64,000 nucleotides of DNA. Source: Tetramitus jugosus. Taxonomy: Eukaryota > Heterolobosea > Eutetramitea > Acrasida > Vahlkampfiidae. The stretch lies in NCBI GenBank assembly GCA_937625935.1, contig CALMHQ010000001.1, forward strand, positions 39,802-103,801. Direction: 5' to 3'. The notes below the pieces were generated by a model. The model was not told the DNA's origin and did no database searches. It worked only from the letters and a program-made list of their open reading frames with translations. Each line of letters opens with the position of its first letter. Within the stretch, counting starts at the first letter, position 1. This document shows positions 1 through 9,882 of the stretch, one piece after another. Position numbers and translations under genes: made by a program.

Positions 1-21
1 TTGCATCGTTCATGGTTGCCA

Positions 22-276
22 CCAGAAATGACTTTAAGTTTTAGGTGAATTTCACATGTCGCACTGCTAACCTTCTTATTTCTTTGATAGTCCTGATACT
101 GTCCAACCAATCAAGTGTGCTGTTGTGCAACAAGAGACATTGTTCTTAACTACCTCCAGAAATGACCTTAGGTTTTAGGTGAATTTCACATGCCGCGCTA
201 CTAACCTTCTCATCTCTGATACTGTCTAACCAATCAAGTGTTCTGTTGTGCAACAAGAGACGTTGGTCTTAACTTT
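22..276. repeat. Two diverged ~130-bp direct repeats at the outer end of the upstream spacer
   Basis: Two adjacent units start with ccagaaatga at 22 and 156. Both continue through the same landmarks: ttttaggtgaatttcacatg, a run ending in ctaacctt, ccaatcaagtgt, and a terminal gcaacaagagac block. The second unit is about 14 bp shorter and carries scattered substitutions, so this is an old duplication, unlike the near-identical large repeats elsewhere. The block recurs mirrored near 32302-32556 and directly near 42969-43223. No gene is seen here. Confidence 0.8.
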
Positions 277-299
277 GCTCCTAGAAAAAACTCAGTCAG

Positions 300-690
300 T
301 TTATGTCTTATAGATGAATCGCTTGCACTGCTGTTTAATTAACAATGTTGTGTTCCATGCGTCATATTAGATTGGAGCAATCACGCCTCCATCTCACACT
401 TGACCTCGATCTCGACTTTGGCCTAAGAGGAAAAGTGACCCTCCTGTGTTTCATAAAGACGAACCGTGTGAGCTTCTTGTTTATTCAATAGTGTTGTATG
501 TTACTGGTTTAATTGGATTGGCCAAATGACGACCTTCGGGTCACACTCGATCTCGACTTTGGCCACAACTTCGCGTTCGACGTGACCACTTGTGTTTAAT
601 AGAGACTAACCGCTTGTGCTGTTTGTTTATCTGATAGTGTTATATGTTACTCGTTTCTTTGGATTGTATCAGATATGCTCCCCTAACAAA
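300..690. repeat. Three diverged copies of the intergenic sub-repeat motif, upstream of the rRNA cistron
   Basis: Segments near 320-376, 466-522 and 611-680 each contain a (g)cttg(c/t)...ctg/ctt...tgttta stretch, followed by an aat/aga..gttgta/gtta-tgtt block and then a ttggattg or ttagattgg block. The same pattern forms the sub-repeats of the 625-bp array downstream of the 28S gene. The sub-repeat family therefore flanks the cistron on both sides, but upstream it is diverged and not tandemly amplified. Mirrored near 31888-32277 and repeated near 43247-43637. Confidence 0.65.
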
Positions 691-1509
691 ATTTCTAATT
701 TTCCGACACTAAAAAACGGCGCATTATCAAATGATTCTGCTAAAACTGCAACATATCAATATTTAATTTTGATTCTTCTCCACATAAAATTATCCCGCTA
801 TCTTGCTCCCCTGAGAGTTTCTATTTTCCCGACTTTTATCCACGCATAATTTTATTACTCCGCTTGCGTTGAATATATATATATATGTATACAGTAAATA
901 ATATCACAAGATAATTTCTCCGCATGCTCAGGGAAGGAGCTAAATTTTTCGGAGAAATATACGACGGGGTTATTGGGAACCTGACTGATGACATAGAGAG
1001 GAAATATAGATTATATAAAATGGTGCATGACAGAACCGGGCTAACTTGCTTCCTCTCCATTTTAGCTGTCAATAATTTTTTCGTGTTTTTGGGCTCCTGG
1101 AAAACATGAAATTTTGGCTACTTTGCGAGGAAGCATAGAATCGCCAAAGCGAAAAAACTGACGATATATATGTTCATATTCAAGGAAAAAAAAATACCCA
1201 TTTTTTGACGATTTTATTGATTTACGAAAAAATTCGCTACTTTGAGCGTGGTCGACCTTTTTTTGCTAAAAAAACATGTCTCTACTTCATCTGGTGACCA
1301 AATGGCCTTAAGTACGAACAGTAACTATAACATTTTAACATCGTTATATTTTTCGGTTAGGCTTAAATCCCCGCCAGTAAAAAGTTCCTTATGTTTTTTA
1401 AAATCGTAGGGGGGGGTTTACCGAAAATCACTTTTTGGGTGTTTTTGATTTTCTCGCGCTAATGATTTGCTCACTATATTGCATACTACCTCCATGCATA
1501 CTTTTTTTT
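691..1509. other. A/T-rich upstream spacer with no recognisable gene
   Basis: This stretch is rich in A and T runs, with an alternating AT tract near 870-886. It has a G7 run near 1410 that is G8 in the directly repeated copy near 44357. Short open frames occur (up to ~80 codons), but none shows recognisable protein character, and they lie in low-complexity sequence. I see no RNA gene or promoter that can be defended. Mirror: 31068-31886. Direct copy: 43638-44457. Confidence 0.6.
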
Positions 1510-1636
1510 CATTATGCTTCCTTTAGAAGTGTCGGAGTTCGGAGTATTAATAGGGGCATTATTACTGGTATCCATTGGAAGTACATACATACAATATATA
1601 TATTTGATATCTGTAGTTTTTCAGGGAAACTGTTTT
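1510..1636 (+). repeat. Interspersed ~125-bp element E1 (forward)
   Basis: The element begins cattatgcttcctttagaa, carries the strongly conserved core gtcggagttcggagtatta and ends with agggaaactgtttt. Seven copies lie in the first half-unit: 1510-1636, 1876-2002, 2691-2814, 3080-3203, 13904-14028, 14244-14370 and 14807-14933. They occur in both orientations and all are mirrored in the opposite half. The two ends are far more conserved than the middle. The family could be a non-autonomous element or a structural or regulatory site. No coding capacity is seen. Mirror: 30941-31067. Direct copy: 44458-44584. Confidence 0.8.
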
Positions 1637-1749
1637 ATCATTCTTTCAGAGACTTACTTTTTCTGCCAGCAACAGAGAGAGAGTGATATGAGAAGACACA
1701 GATGACGCAGTGAAGAAATCACGAGCACGAGAGAATCAGCCAAACGAAG

Positions 1750-1800
1750 CTGTGGGAGACAGGCCACACACCTAGATCTGACTGCAGCTATCTCCCACAG
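1750..1800. repeat. Inverted-repeat-ended island S1 with unique centre
   Basis: A perfect 10-bp inverted repeat (ctgtgggaga at 1750-1759, tctcccacag at 1791-1800) encloses 31 bp that I see only here and in the mirrored or direct copies. It sits between elements E1 and E2. It belongs to a set of four islands with related cacag/ctgtg or catag/ctatg ends but different interiors. Mirror: 30777-30827. Direct copy: 44698-44748. Confidence 0.7.
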
Positions 1801-2090
1801 TTGAATTTGATTACTCCACTATCGAACATGATTTCTTCTCTAGATCTTATACGACTTCCATGTTTACTTTTTCTTCATTATGCTTCCTTTAGAAGTGTCG
1901 GAGTTCGGAGTATTAATAGGGGCATAGTCAAAGTTCTCCATTGAAACTACATACATACAATATACTTATTTGATAGCTGTAGTTTTTCAGGGAAACTGTT
2001 TTATTACTATATTTGTGGCACGTTTCTGTTGCCGACCACATTCCACCCTCCATCCAACTTTTGCACTCGAAATATTGAGTTTCAAAGTGT

Positions 2091-2295
2091 CAATCGGCTC
2101 TCGCTCTACATAACTATCACAGTTGTGAGGTTCGTGCTCAAGTGAATTGAATATATGAAACACTTTATGTCACAATGGCTCTCGACTGGAGTAGGATTGG
2201 GTGAGCCACATTGTGACATAAAGTGTTTCATATATGGCATCTGCTCAAACACGAACCTCACAACAGCAATGGCTATGTAGAGCGAGAGCCGATTG
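2091..2295. repeat. 205-bp imperfect palindrome P1 with a perfect 27-bp-stem hairpin
   Basis: The outer ends read caatcggctc and its complement gagccgattg. At the core, 2151-2177 (starting atatatgaaacac) is the exact reverse complement of 2209-2235, leaving a 31-nt loop (2178-2208) that contains gactggagtaggattgggtg. This is the strongest local cruciform-forming sequence in the window. It recurs at every centre: 2395-2599, 15024-15228, 15474-15678, 36335-36539, 36639-36843, 38987-39191 and their repeats. Confidence 0.85.
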
Positions 2296-2394
2296 AAACT
2301 ATGAAACTCAATATTTCGAGTGCAAAAGTTGTTAGTCGAGAGGTGGAGAGTGATGTAGTTAAAAGTCGTCTCACTATAATGAGTTTTGAATTAT

Positions 2395-2599
2395 CAATCG
2401 GCTCTCGCTCTACATAGCTATCACAGTTGTGAGGTTCGTGCTCAAGTGAATTGAATATATGAAACACTTTATGTCACAATGGCTCTCGACTGGAGTAGGA
2501 TTGGGTGAGCCACATTGTGACATAAAGTGTTTCATATATGGGATCTGCTCGAGCACAAACATTATAACAGCAATAGATATACAGAGCGAGAGCCGATTG
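2395..2599. repeat. 205-bp imperfect palindrome P2 with a perfect 27-bp-stem hairpin
   Basis: This is the second copy of the palindrome, exactly 304 bp downstream of P1. Its stems are at 2455-2481 and 2513-2539, and the loop sequence is the same. The outer arms differ from P1 at a few positions (for example a gatatacagagcg-type arm instead of ggctatgtagagcg), so the copies are homologous but not identical. Confidence 0.85.
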
Positions 2600-2886
2600 A
2601 AACTTTGAAACTCAATATTTCGCGCACAAAAGTTGCGATGGAGGGTTGGGTGGTGATCGGCAACAGAAAAAGTGCCACAAATATAGTAATAAAACAGTTT
2701 CCCTGAAAAACTACAGCTATCAAATAAGTATATTGTATGTATGAAGTTTCAATGGAGACCAGTAACAATACTCCTATAAATACTCCGAACTCCGACACTT
2801 CTAAAGGAAGCATAGTAGAGAGAAAGCGAGTTGGGAGTAGCAAGCAATATAATAGACAAATGATTAGCGTGAGCGGAGTAACCAAA

Positions 2887-2959
2887 TTCAACTGTGATGG
2901 ACAGAGTCGGATGACTTTCTGGGCGTCGGTCGGAGTTAAATATGACCATCATAGTTGAA
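2887..2959. repeat. Inverted-repeat-ended island S2
   Basis: Ends ttcaactgtgatgg (2887-2900) and ccatcatagttgaa (2946-2959) are inverted with one mismatch. They enclose 45 bp of sequence unrelated to the other islands. The island lies between E3 and E4. Copies: 29618-29690 (mirror), 35975-36047 and 39479-39551 (C2 arms), 45835-45907 (direct). Confidence 0.7.
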
Positions 2960-3079
2960 TATTATTAATCCGCTAGTGCTGATGATTTGATCTTAATATC
3001 TTATACAACTTCCATCTTTACTTTTTCTCTAAAATGCTCCGTTTCAATGTCGGAGAAATTAACTCTCTGAAAGAATAAT

Positions 3080-3203
3080 AAAACAGTTTCCCTGAAAAAC
3101 TACAGCTATCAAATATTTATATATTACGCATACAATTTCAATGGAAAACTTCGACTATGCCCCTATTAATACTCCGAACTCCGACAAATGTAAAGGAAGC
3201 ATA
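3080..3203 (-). repeat. Interspersed ~125-bp element E4 (reverse)
   Basis: The reverse-oriented element runs from aaaacagtttccctg to the reversed cattatgcttcc end. The core reads ctccgaactccgac and the end next to it is ctaaaggaagcat-like but changed (aaatgtaaaggaagc). Copies: 29374-29497 (mirror), 35731-35854 and about 39672-39795 (C2 arms), 46028-46151 (direct). Confidence 0.75.
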
Positions 3204-3935
3204 ATAGAGAAAAAGTAAAGATGGAAGTTGTAAGCAATATAGTGAAGAGAGGAATAGCACAAGCGAATTGACTGTACGAAACTAAAAAATGTGAAATTTA
3301 GAGAGTGAAATTTGGAGTGAGTTGGTCTGTCGACGAACATTCGTGTGATTTGTTTCGAAAACACCTATTTTCTAAACGGTGCATTGCTTTGGTCTAATTC
3401 TCGTGTTGTTTCATAGCTTCATAATATTGTCTCTGTGGCCCAAGAGTCAGTCAAATTAGACTGGCAGATTTCTTGTCGAAAAAAAAAAGTCCATGGAAAA
3501 GCATCGGAGAAATGATATTTATGGTGAATTAGAACAGAAAATTAATATTTTCTAGGTATTATGGACATAGATTATTAATCCGACATGCCGTTTTTGAGAA
3601 AAAAAGGATTGCTCCTCAGGGGAGTTTTTCCGACCCCTAGTGATGATACAAAAACGTAAAATTTTATGTTGAAATATATTTCATCGGTAGACGATTTACA
3701 ATTGGAGATAGTGATTTTTTGATTTTTTCCGAAAAATTCCAAAAAAGTACAGATGAAACTCCGATGCAGCTAAATGTGTGAACATAGAGTGACACAGGAT
3801 TTTTCGATTTTTGATTTTTGGCCAGATTATGTAGGGTGTCATAGCAACCAGTTTCACCCTGGATGTGCACATATATATATATAGCCGTGACTGGGACCGT
3901 CTCCCAGCCCCCCACGCAAAATACGGTTTTTTGGT
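3204..3935. other. Non-coding spacer between repeat arm and polypurine tract
   Basis: I recognise no gene. The stretch is A/T-rich with several homopolymer runs, and a (TA)n tract near 3870-3882 is followed by gccgtgactgggaccgtctc. Short open frames here are conserved between copies only because the DNA is. A duplicate of the stretch lies in each C2 arm (34990-35730 and about 39796-40536), so it belongs to a larger duplicated block. Confidence 0.6.
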
Positions 3936-4425
3936 GGGAGTAAGAGAAAAAAGAGAAAAAAAAAGAAGGAGAAGAGAGAAAAGAAGAAGGAGAAGAGAGA
4001 AAGAAGAAGGAGGAGAGGAGAAGAGAGAGAAGGAGGAGAGAAGGAGGAAGGGAAGAAGGAGGAGAGGAAGGGAGATGAAGGTAGGAGGAAGGAGAAGAGA
4101 AGAGGAAGGAGAAGAGAAGAAGAAAAAAGAAGGTAAGAGGGGAGGTAAGGTATCTAGAAAGTAGGTAAGAGGGGAGGTAAGGTATCTAGAAAGTAGGTAG
4201 AAGGAGGAAGGAGGTAGGCTGAAAGGAGGTAGGCTGAAAGGAGGTAGGCTGAAAGGAGGTAGGCTGAAAGGAGGTAGGAAGAAGGTGGGCCGAGAGAAGG
4301 AGGTAAGAAGGTAGGCCGAAAAGAAGGCAGGCTGAAAGGAGGTAGAAGGAGGTAAGGAGATAGGTAGAAAGGAGGTAGGTAGAAGGAGGTAAGAAGGTAG
4401 GCCGAAAGGAGGTAGGTAGAAAGGA
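3936..4425 (+). repeat. ~490-bp polypurine tract upstream of the rRNA promoter
   Basis: The + strand is nearly all A and G. It starts as aga/gaagga runs and then becomes short tandem units such as gaaaggaggtaggct (about 17 bp, several times near 4210-4275) and gaaggaggtaagaaggtaggc. Such strand asymmetry can form triplex (H-DNA) and impede replication or transcription; that role here is inference. The long low-complexity open frames over it (99 codons on +, 118 on -) are artefacts of this composition. Confidence 0.85.
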
Positions 4426-4550
4426 GGCGTGTAGTATAGAATCTAGTATTCTTAATATGAAGCTTATTGCGTCCTGGTGACGTAGTAGGAATAGTGCTTA
4501 TGGGGCTCATGCTTCAGTACAAGCGCACCAACAACTCGCGTTCCGAACAG
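4426..4550 (+). promoter_or_regulatory. Upstream promoter block of the rRNA cistron (putative)
   Basis: A 125-bp unique-looking block runs from ggcgtgtagtatagaatc to cgttccgaacag, about 160 bp before the 18S 5' end. It is kept in front of all three cistrons (4426-4550, 28027-28151 on -, 47374-47498). It also occurs as an orphan in each C2 arm (34429-34553 on -, 40971-41095 on +). The homology stops exactly at ccgaacag, so the block has a sharp 3' edge. Position and conservation suggest an RNA polymerase I upstream element or enhancer. No motif proves this. Confidence 0.5.
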
Positions 4551-4708
4551 TTTTATCAGTCGTAACTTCGGTTTGACTGCTTTTATAGGTGTTTAGAAAA
4601 ATCTAGTGAGTTTTACGACTCACAAGAACCAATAGATTTTTAATCTAGTTACTAGAAAGCTGCAAGCTTAGCACGCAGTCTTAATAGGGCTAGAGAGAAA
4701 ATCATGAT
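4551..4708 (+). promoter_or_regulatory. Putative RNA polymerase I core promoter and short 5' external spacer
   Basis: This is the only sequence between the shared upstream block and the 18S gene, and it is absent from the orphan copies of that block. It contains a small hairpin (gtgagt at 4606-4611, actcac at 4618-4623) and A/T-rich segments near 4625-4660. The transcription start must lie here or slightly upstream if the gene is transcribed conventionally, but it cannot be placed by eye. Copies: 27869-28026 (-) and 47499-47656 (+). Confidence 0.45.
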
Positions 4709-6060
4709 TACCTGGTTGATCCTGCCAGTAGTCATATGCTTGTCTCAAAGATTAAGCCATGCATGTGTAAGATCGGCATAGTTTTGGGAAGAGGTTCGCC
4801 TCAACCCTTATTCATTGTTAATCTGTGAAAGGCTCATTAAACAAGTTATGAATTTAGCCACCTGGTACAACCCTTCGGGGATGGGAATAACACTGTCAAC
4901 TGCAGCGATAATGCCTACGATTACTGTTGAATTAAGTAGACAGTAGACACTAGAGTAAGGGTGAGTCCGCTCTATTGTTAGCTGGGAGGATCCAAGATTC
5001 GTCGGAAGATCTGAACAGTTGTCGACCATTAGATTTTCGCTTGCTTGCAAGCGAATGCAGCGTGAATGACTTAGCGTCCTAATAAGACCTACGGCTTTCT
5101 TGTTGACTAGTGGCCAGGAAGATATGTTTCTAATCTATCAGCTCAGTAGTTTCGGTAAAGGCGAAACGAGGCTATAACGGATACGGGGGATTGGTGTCCA
5201 ACTCCGGAGAGAGAGCCTGAGAAACGGCTATCACATCTAAGGACGGCAGCAGGCGCGTAAATTACCCAATTCTAATTCAGAGAGGTAGTGACAAGACATA
5301 GCGACTTTACACCAAATGGTGGAAAGGTACCACTTTGTGGTTTGAAATGGATGGAGATTAAACCTCTCCATGAGTAGCAATTAGAGGACAAGTCTGGTGC
5401 CAGCACCCGCGGTAATTCCAGCTCTAAAAGTGTATATTAATACTGTTGTAGTTAAAACGCCCGTAGTAAACCAAAGGGTTATAGTTATTGATCTGATCAG
5501 TTCTGTTCATCATAGTCGGTCACGTATTGTGGCTGATTGGGTGAATAAGGACAGGTCCTCGGTCTCTAACGGAAGCGAAAGGGTCCGCCCAATTAGCATC
5601 CGCCATGGGATAGGTCAATGATTATGGCTCGTTCCCTATCAGTCCGTAAGGTCTGATAGGGCCAATTGGCACAACCGTAAACAAATCAGAGTGCTCCAAG
5701 CAGGCAATGTACGGGGTAACCCATTTGCTTGAATGATTTAGCATGGAATTGTCACGAAGCCGATCGGAAACTTCAAGGGATTTCCTGAGAAGTGGAAGAT
5801 CCGGCGTTCGCAATGAGACACTGATAGAGGATCCAAGTACTATGGCGCGAGAGGTGAAATTCAGTGACCGCTATATGACTATCTAATGCGAAAGCAGTTG
5901 TGATCCAGAGCGTGTCTGTCAATCAGGGACGAAAGTTAAGGGATCGAAGATGATTAGATACCGTCGTAGTCTTAACCGTAAACGATACCAACACGAGATT
6001 GGTAGTGAGACTTTTAGATCCTATCAGAATCCAAGGGAAACCGTTAAGTTTTTGGGTTCT

Positions 6061-6106
<46 letters not shown>

Positions 6107-6824
6107 AGGCACCACCAGGAGTGGAGTATGCGGCTTAATTCGACTCAACGCGGGGAAACTCACCAAGTTAGGATGTGAATATGATTGACAGATTAAGGTT
6201 CTTTCTTGATTTTACAGAAGGTGGTGCATGGTCGTTCTTAGTTCGTGGAGTGATTCGTCTTGTTAATTCAGTTAACGAGCGAGACCTTAACTTGCTAATT
6301 AAGGTACAGGGACTTCTTCGGTTGTCCATCGTTTCGTTGGGGGAATGTATATTTCCTCAGGAAACCTGTACTGTCACTGTTCGCAGTGATGCTTCTTAGA
6401 GGTACAGCACCCGCTTCAGGGTGAGGAAGTTTAAGGCAATAACAGATCTGTGATGCCCTTAGATATCTTGGGCTGCACGCGTACTACAATATTAATAGCA
6501 ACAAGTAACGTAGAGTCATCTTTCGGGATGCAACCCTGGTCCGAAAGGATTGGGAAATCTTATCAAAGATTAATGTGACAGGGATCGAGGTTTGTAAATC
6601 CTCGTGAACGAGGAATTCCTAGTAAGCATGATTCATCATGTCGTATTGGCTTCGTCCCTGCCTTTTGTACACACCGCCCGTCGCTCGTACCGACTGAATA
6701 GAGGTATGAATTTGATGGACCAGCGTTGCTCTAAGCAATGCGAGAAAATCAACTGAATTTCTCTATTTGTAGGAACGAGAAGTCGTAACAAGGTCTTCGT
6801 AGGTGAACCTGCGGAGGGATCATT
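4709..6824 (+). rRNA. 18S small-subunit rRNA, copy 1
   Basis: The 5' end is the canonical tacctggttgatcctgcc at 4709. Further landmarks are gcaggcgcgtaaattaccca near 5249, ggtaattccagctc near 5411, the aaacttaaaggaattgacgg block near 6086, ttgtacacaccgcccgtcgc near 6665, and the 3' end gtaggtgaacctgcgg...gatcatt at about 6824. At ~2116 nt it is longer than the usual ~1.8 kb, suggesting expanded variable regions. The normally invariant gccagcagccgcgg reads gccagcacccgcgg at 5399-5412. The boundaries are by homology, so the 3' end is good to a few bases. Confidence 0.97.
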
Positions 6825-7068
6825 TATTCGGTTGCATCAACCAGGCAATCTTCGGATTGTCATGCAACCACTGACATTGTCAGAAGGTCAACATTGGAAT
6901 CTCCGTCCAATGTTAAGACTTGACTGGTAGGAGAGTAAAACAAAAGACATTGAAGTCGATCACATTTCGATGTGACGATGTCTTTTCACAACTAGTGTGT
7001 GTTTTGAGGAGTATCAGAAACAATCCGTTCTGATGCGTCACTTTGGTGAAACTCAGCGACTAGGATGG
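6825..7068 (+). other. ITS1, copy 1
   Basis: This ~244-bp internal transcribed spacer lies between 18S and 5.8S. It holds clear hairpin-forming segments, such as ggttgcat...atgcaacc near 6830-6869, a caacattgga...tccaatgtt pair near 6889-6913, and agacattgaagtcgatcaca pairing toward tgtgacgatgtct near 6945-6983. These are the expected folded processing structures. The 5.8S boundary is approximate. Other copies: 25509-25752 (-) and 49773-50016 (+). Confidence 0.8.
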
Positions 7069-7229
7069 ATGCTTTGCGATGGATGACTAGGGTCTTGTAT
7101 CGATGAAGAACGCGGTTAAACGTGACAGTTAATGTGACTTGCAACTCCCGTGAATCATCAAGATTTTGAACGCATACGGAACTCTTGCTGCTTTCGAGTA
7201 GCAAGGGTACTTGCTTGTGAGTGTCAGTA
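7069..7229 (+). rRNA. 5.8S rRNA, copy 1
   Basis: The conserved core gatgaagaacgc is at 7102, followed by aatgtgacttgcaa, gtgaatcatcaa and gaacgcat in the correct order and spacing for 5.8S. The late hairpin cttgctgctttcgagtagcaag is also in place. The gene is about 160 nt. The ends are estimated by alignment to the general eukaryotic 5.8S pattern and may be off by several bases. Confidence 0.9.
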
Positions 7230-7350
7230 TCTCATTCATATTAGCTTTGGGAGGTCTTTCAACCAATTGATTTGGATTTAAGAACCCTCAGCTATCGTCA
7301 ATCTTAGGATTGGGTACAGAGATATCTTCGGATTTTTCATACATACTGAT
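7230..7350 (+). other. ITS2, copy 1
   Basis: A short (~120 bp) internal spacer lies between 5.8S and 28S. It is unusually compact for an ITS2. Exact limits depend on the 5.8S and 28S ends. Other copies: 25227-25347 (-) and 50178-50298 (+). Confidence 0.75.
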
Positions 7351-9832
7351 TTTTCTGACCTCATTTGTGAGTGGTTACCCACTGAATTTAAGCATATTAG
7401 TAAGTGGAGGAAAAGAAATCAAAAGAGATTCTCCTAGTAGCGGCGAGCGAAAAGAGAAAAGCCCATCCCTGAATCCGAACAATTGTTTGGAGTTGTAGGG
7501 TAAGAGTTGATCGCCTGGAGGCAAATAGAAGTAAAGTCTGTGTTTGGAATTACACGTCTCTTCGGAGGGCGAGACAGGGTGATAGCCCCGTCAGCTTCTA
7601 TAAGCTTTCGATCGGTGATCTTCTCATGAGTAGGATTCTTTGAAAGTAGAATCTGAATACGGGAGATGAACTTCTTCCAAGGCTAAATATTAATACAAGA
7701 CACCGATAGCAAACAAGTACCGAGAGGGAAAGTTGAAAAGATTCCTGGTAAGGAGCTGAAAAATGTCTGAAATCGCTGAGCAAAAAGCGGAACCAACAAG
7801 TTCTAGGACTGTAGTCTTGTACAATCTGGATTTATCCTGATGTACTCAAGGATTACTCAACCAACGCCATGTCTTCTGGGCACGGTAAAAAAGCAGGTTC
7901 TTCGGTCTGAAGACTGCTGGAAATCACCTATGAAGCTGAAGTCAGACACCTTATCTAAGATAGGGTAGACGGCTAAGGCCAGTGGGTGCTTCTCAGTAGT
8001 TCGAAAGCAATGGCCCCTGCAATCGTTGGTAAAGGACATTGGATCCGGCCCGTCTTGAAACACGGACCAAGGAGTTTGACATAATAGCGAGCAGTGGTGA
8101 TTTGAAATCATGTATGCGTAATGAATGTGAAATGTATTAGCTTCGGCGACGTACAGGCCAATCCAGTAGACTTCGGTCGTGGAATTGCGTTCTAGTTATT
8201 ATGTTAAGACCCGAAAGATGGTGATCTATACTTGAACAGATTGAAGCCAGGGTAACCTCTGGTGGAGGATCTTGTAACGATGTTGACGTGCAAATCGCTC
8301 GTCGCACTTGAGTATTGGAGCGAAAGACTCATCGAACCATCAGGTAGCTGGTTCCTTCCGAAATTTCCCTCAGGATAGCTAGAATCGGAATAACTTTGTG
8401 AGGTAAAGCTAATGATTAGAGGCCTTGGGGTTGGAAAGCCTTAACCTATTCTCAAACTTTAAATATGCAAAAAGTATTGGTTACTTAATCGAACCATGTC
8501 AATAGTATTGATTCTTAGTGGGCCGTGTTATGGTAAGCAGAACAGGCAATGTGGGTTAAACCGTGAGCAAGTGAGAAATGTGTCTAAATCTAAGCTTAGT
8601 CGAAACCATAAAAGGCGTTGGTTCATTTTGACAGCAGGACGGTGGCCATGGAAGCTGGAATCCGCTAAGGAGTGCGTAACAGCTCACCTGCCGAATGGAG
8701 CAGCCCTGAAAATGGATGACGCCAAAGCGTTGATACTTCTCTCATGCAGTTATCACTATTTTGTATGTGATGACTTGTAGGAAGGCGTGACGGTTGCGTA
8801 GAAGCTTATTTAGTGATAATGAGTGGAGCGGCCGTTAGTGCAGATCTTGGTAGTAGTAGCAACTATTCTGGAGAGACTCTGTGTCTTTATCTAGCAGGTG
8901 GTCCAACGTCAATGTTGGATAAAGAGCTTAAATCTTGAAGGTCGTAGTGGAGAAGGTTTCCTTGTCAATGGAAATCAGACAAGGGTTAGTCGGTCCTAAC
9001 TGTCTGGGTAACTCCTATTAGTAGCTTTCGAGCGGCTATGATGGGCAGGAAAGGGAATCAGGCTAAAATTCCTGAACTGTGGTTAGAAGAGTGCTGGTGT
9101 TCGCATCAGCATGAAGCTGCAAAGCCTCGTTCAGTTGGCGTAGCGTCTCGGTGGCTGTGGAAGAGTCCGCTTTTCTCCCTAACAGCGATTGGCCTCACGG
9201 CACTAACCTTGGTTGGTGTTGGAGGTTTATTATCTCCCATGAATTGTGTAGAACAGAGATTGGGAAATATTAGAGCTGAAAAGGCAGGCACTATTATTGT
9301 GGCTGTACAGTTCTCCGAAGCGTAAATAGAATGCCAATTGAATGTTATCATCTGACTCTTCTAACTGTAACCGTACCAGAATCCGCAACAGGTCTCCAAG
9401 GTTAAAAGCCTCTGACCAATTAGAACAATGTAAGTAAGGGAAGTCGGCAAAATGGATTTGTACTTTTGAAATAAAGGTTGGCTCTTGTGATAGGGTGCTT
9501 CGGGTGGCGCAAGAAGGGTATCACGCACGGTTAACCCCGTGTGAGTGGTGTGCAGAAATTGCGGATTGATGAGTAGGTTCGCCGAAAGTTAAGAAGCTTT
9601 ACACTGTGCATCCGGTACTTGGGCGGCGTCAAGCAGTGTGTTACGGGAGAACCTGTGACACACCGGCGGAGTACAATAAACTATTGTTCGAGAACTGACA
9701 GATCCCAGGAGAATTCGACTGTTTAATTAAAACAAAGCAAACAGATAACAGTTCAAAACGGATTGTGGCTGTTTGTGACTTCTGCCCAGTGCTCTGGATG
9801 TCAAAGTGAAGAGATTCGATCAAGCACGGGTT

Positions 9833-9882
<50 letters not shown>

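Larger units (their letters stand above)
1876..2814. repeat. Palindromic module C3: E2 - P1 - spacer A - P2 - E3
   Basis: A forward E element (1876-2002) and a reverse one (2691-2814) flank two 205-bp imperfect palindromes (P1 2091-2295, P2 2395-2599). These surround a 99-bp asymmetric spacer (2296-2394). The arrangement is homologous to the major symmetry centres C1 and C2, but its spacer holds only the 'A' half and lacks the 146-bp unit. It is thus a third, internal copy of the centre module within each upstream arm. Mirror: 29763-30701. Direct copy: 44824-45762. Confidence 0.75.

Noticed and set aside
3865-4510. 99-codon Lys/Arg/Glu-rich and 118-codon Leu/Pro/Tyr-rich frames
   Set aside because: These are low-complexity translations of the polypurine/polypyrimidine tract.
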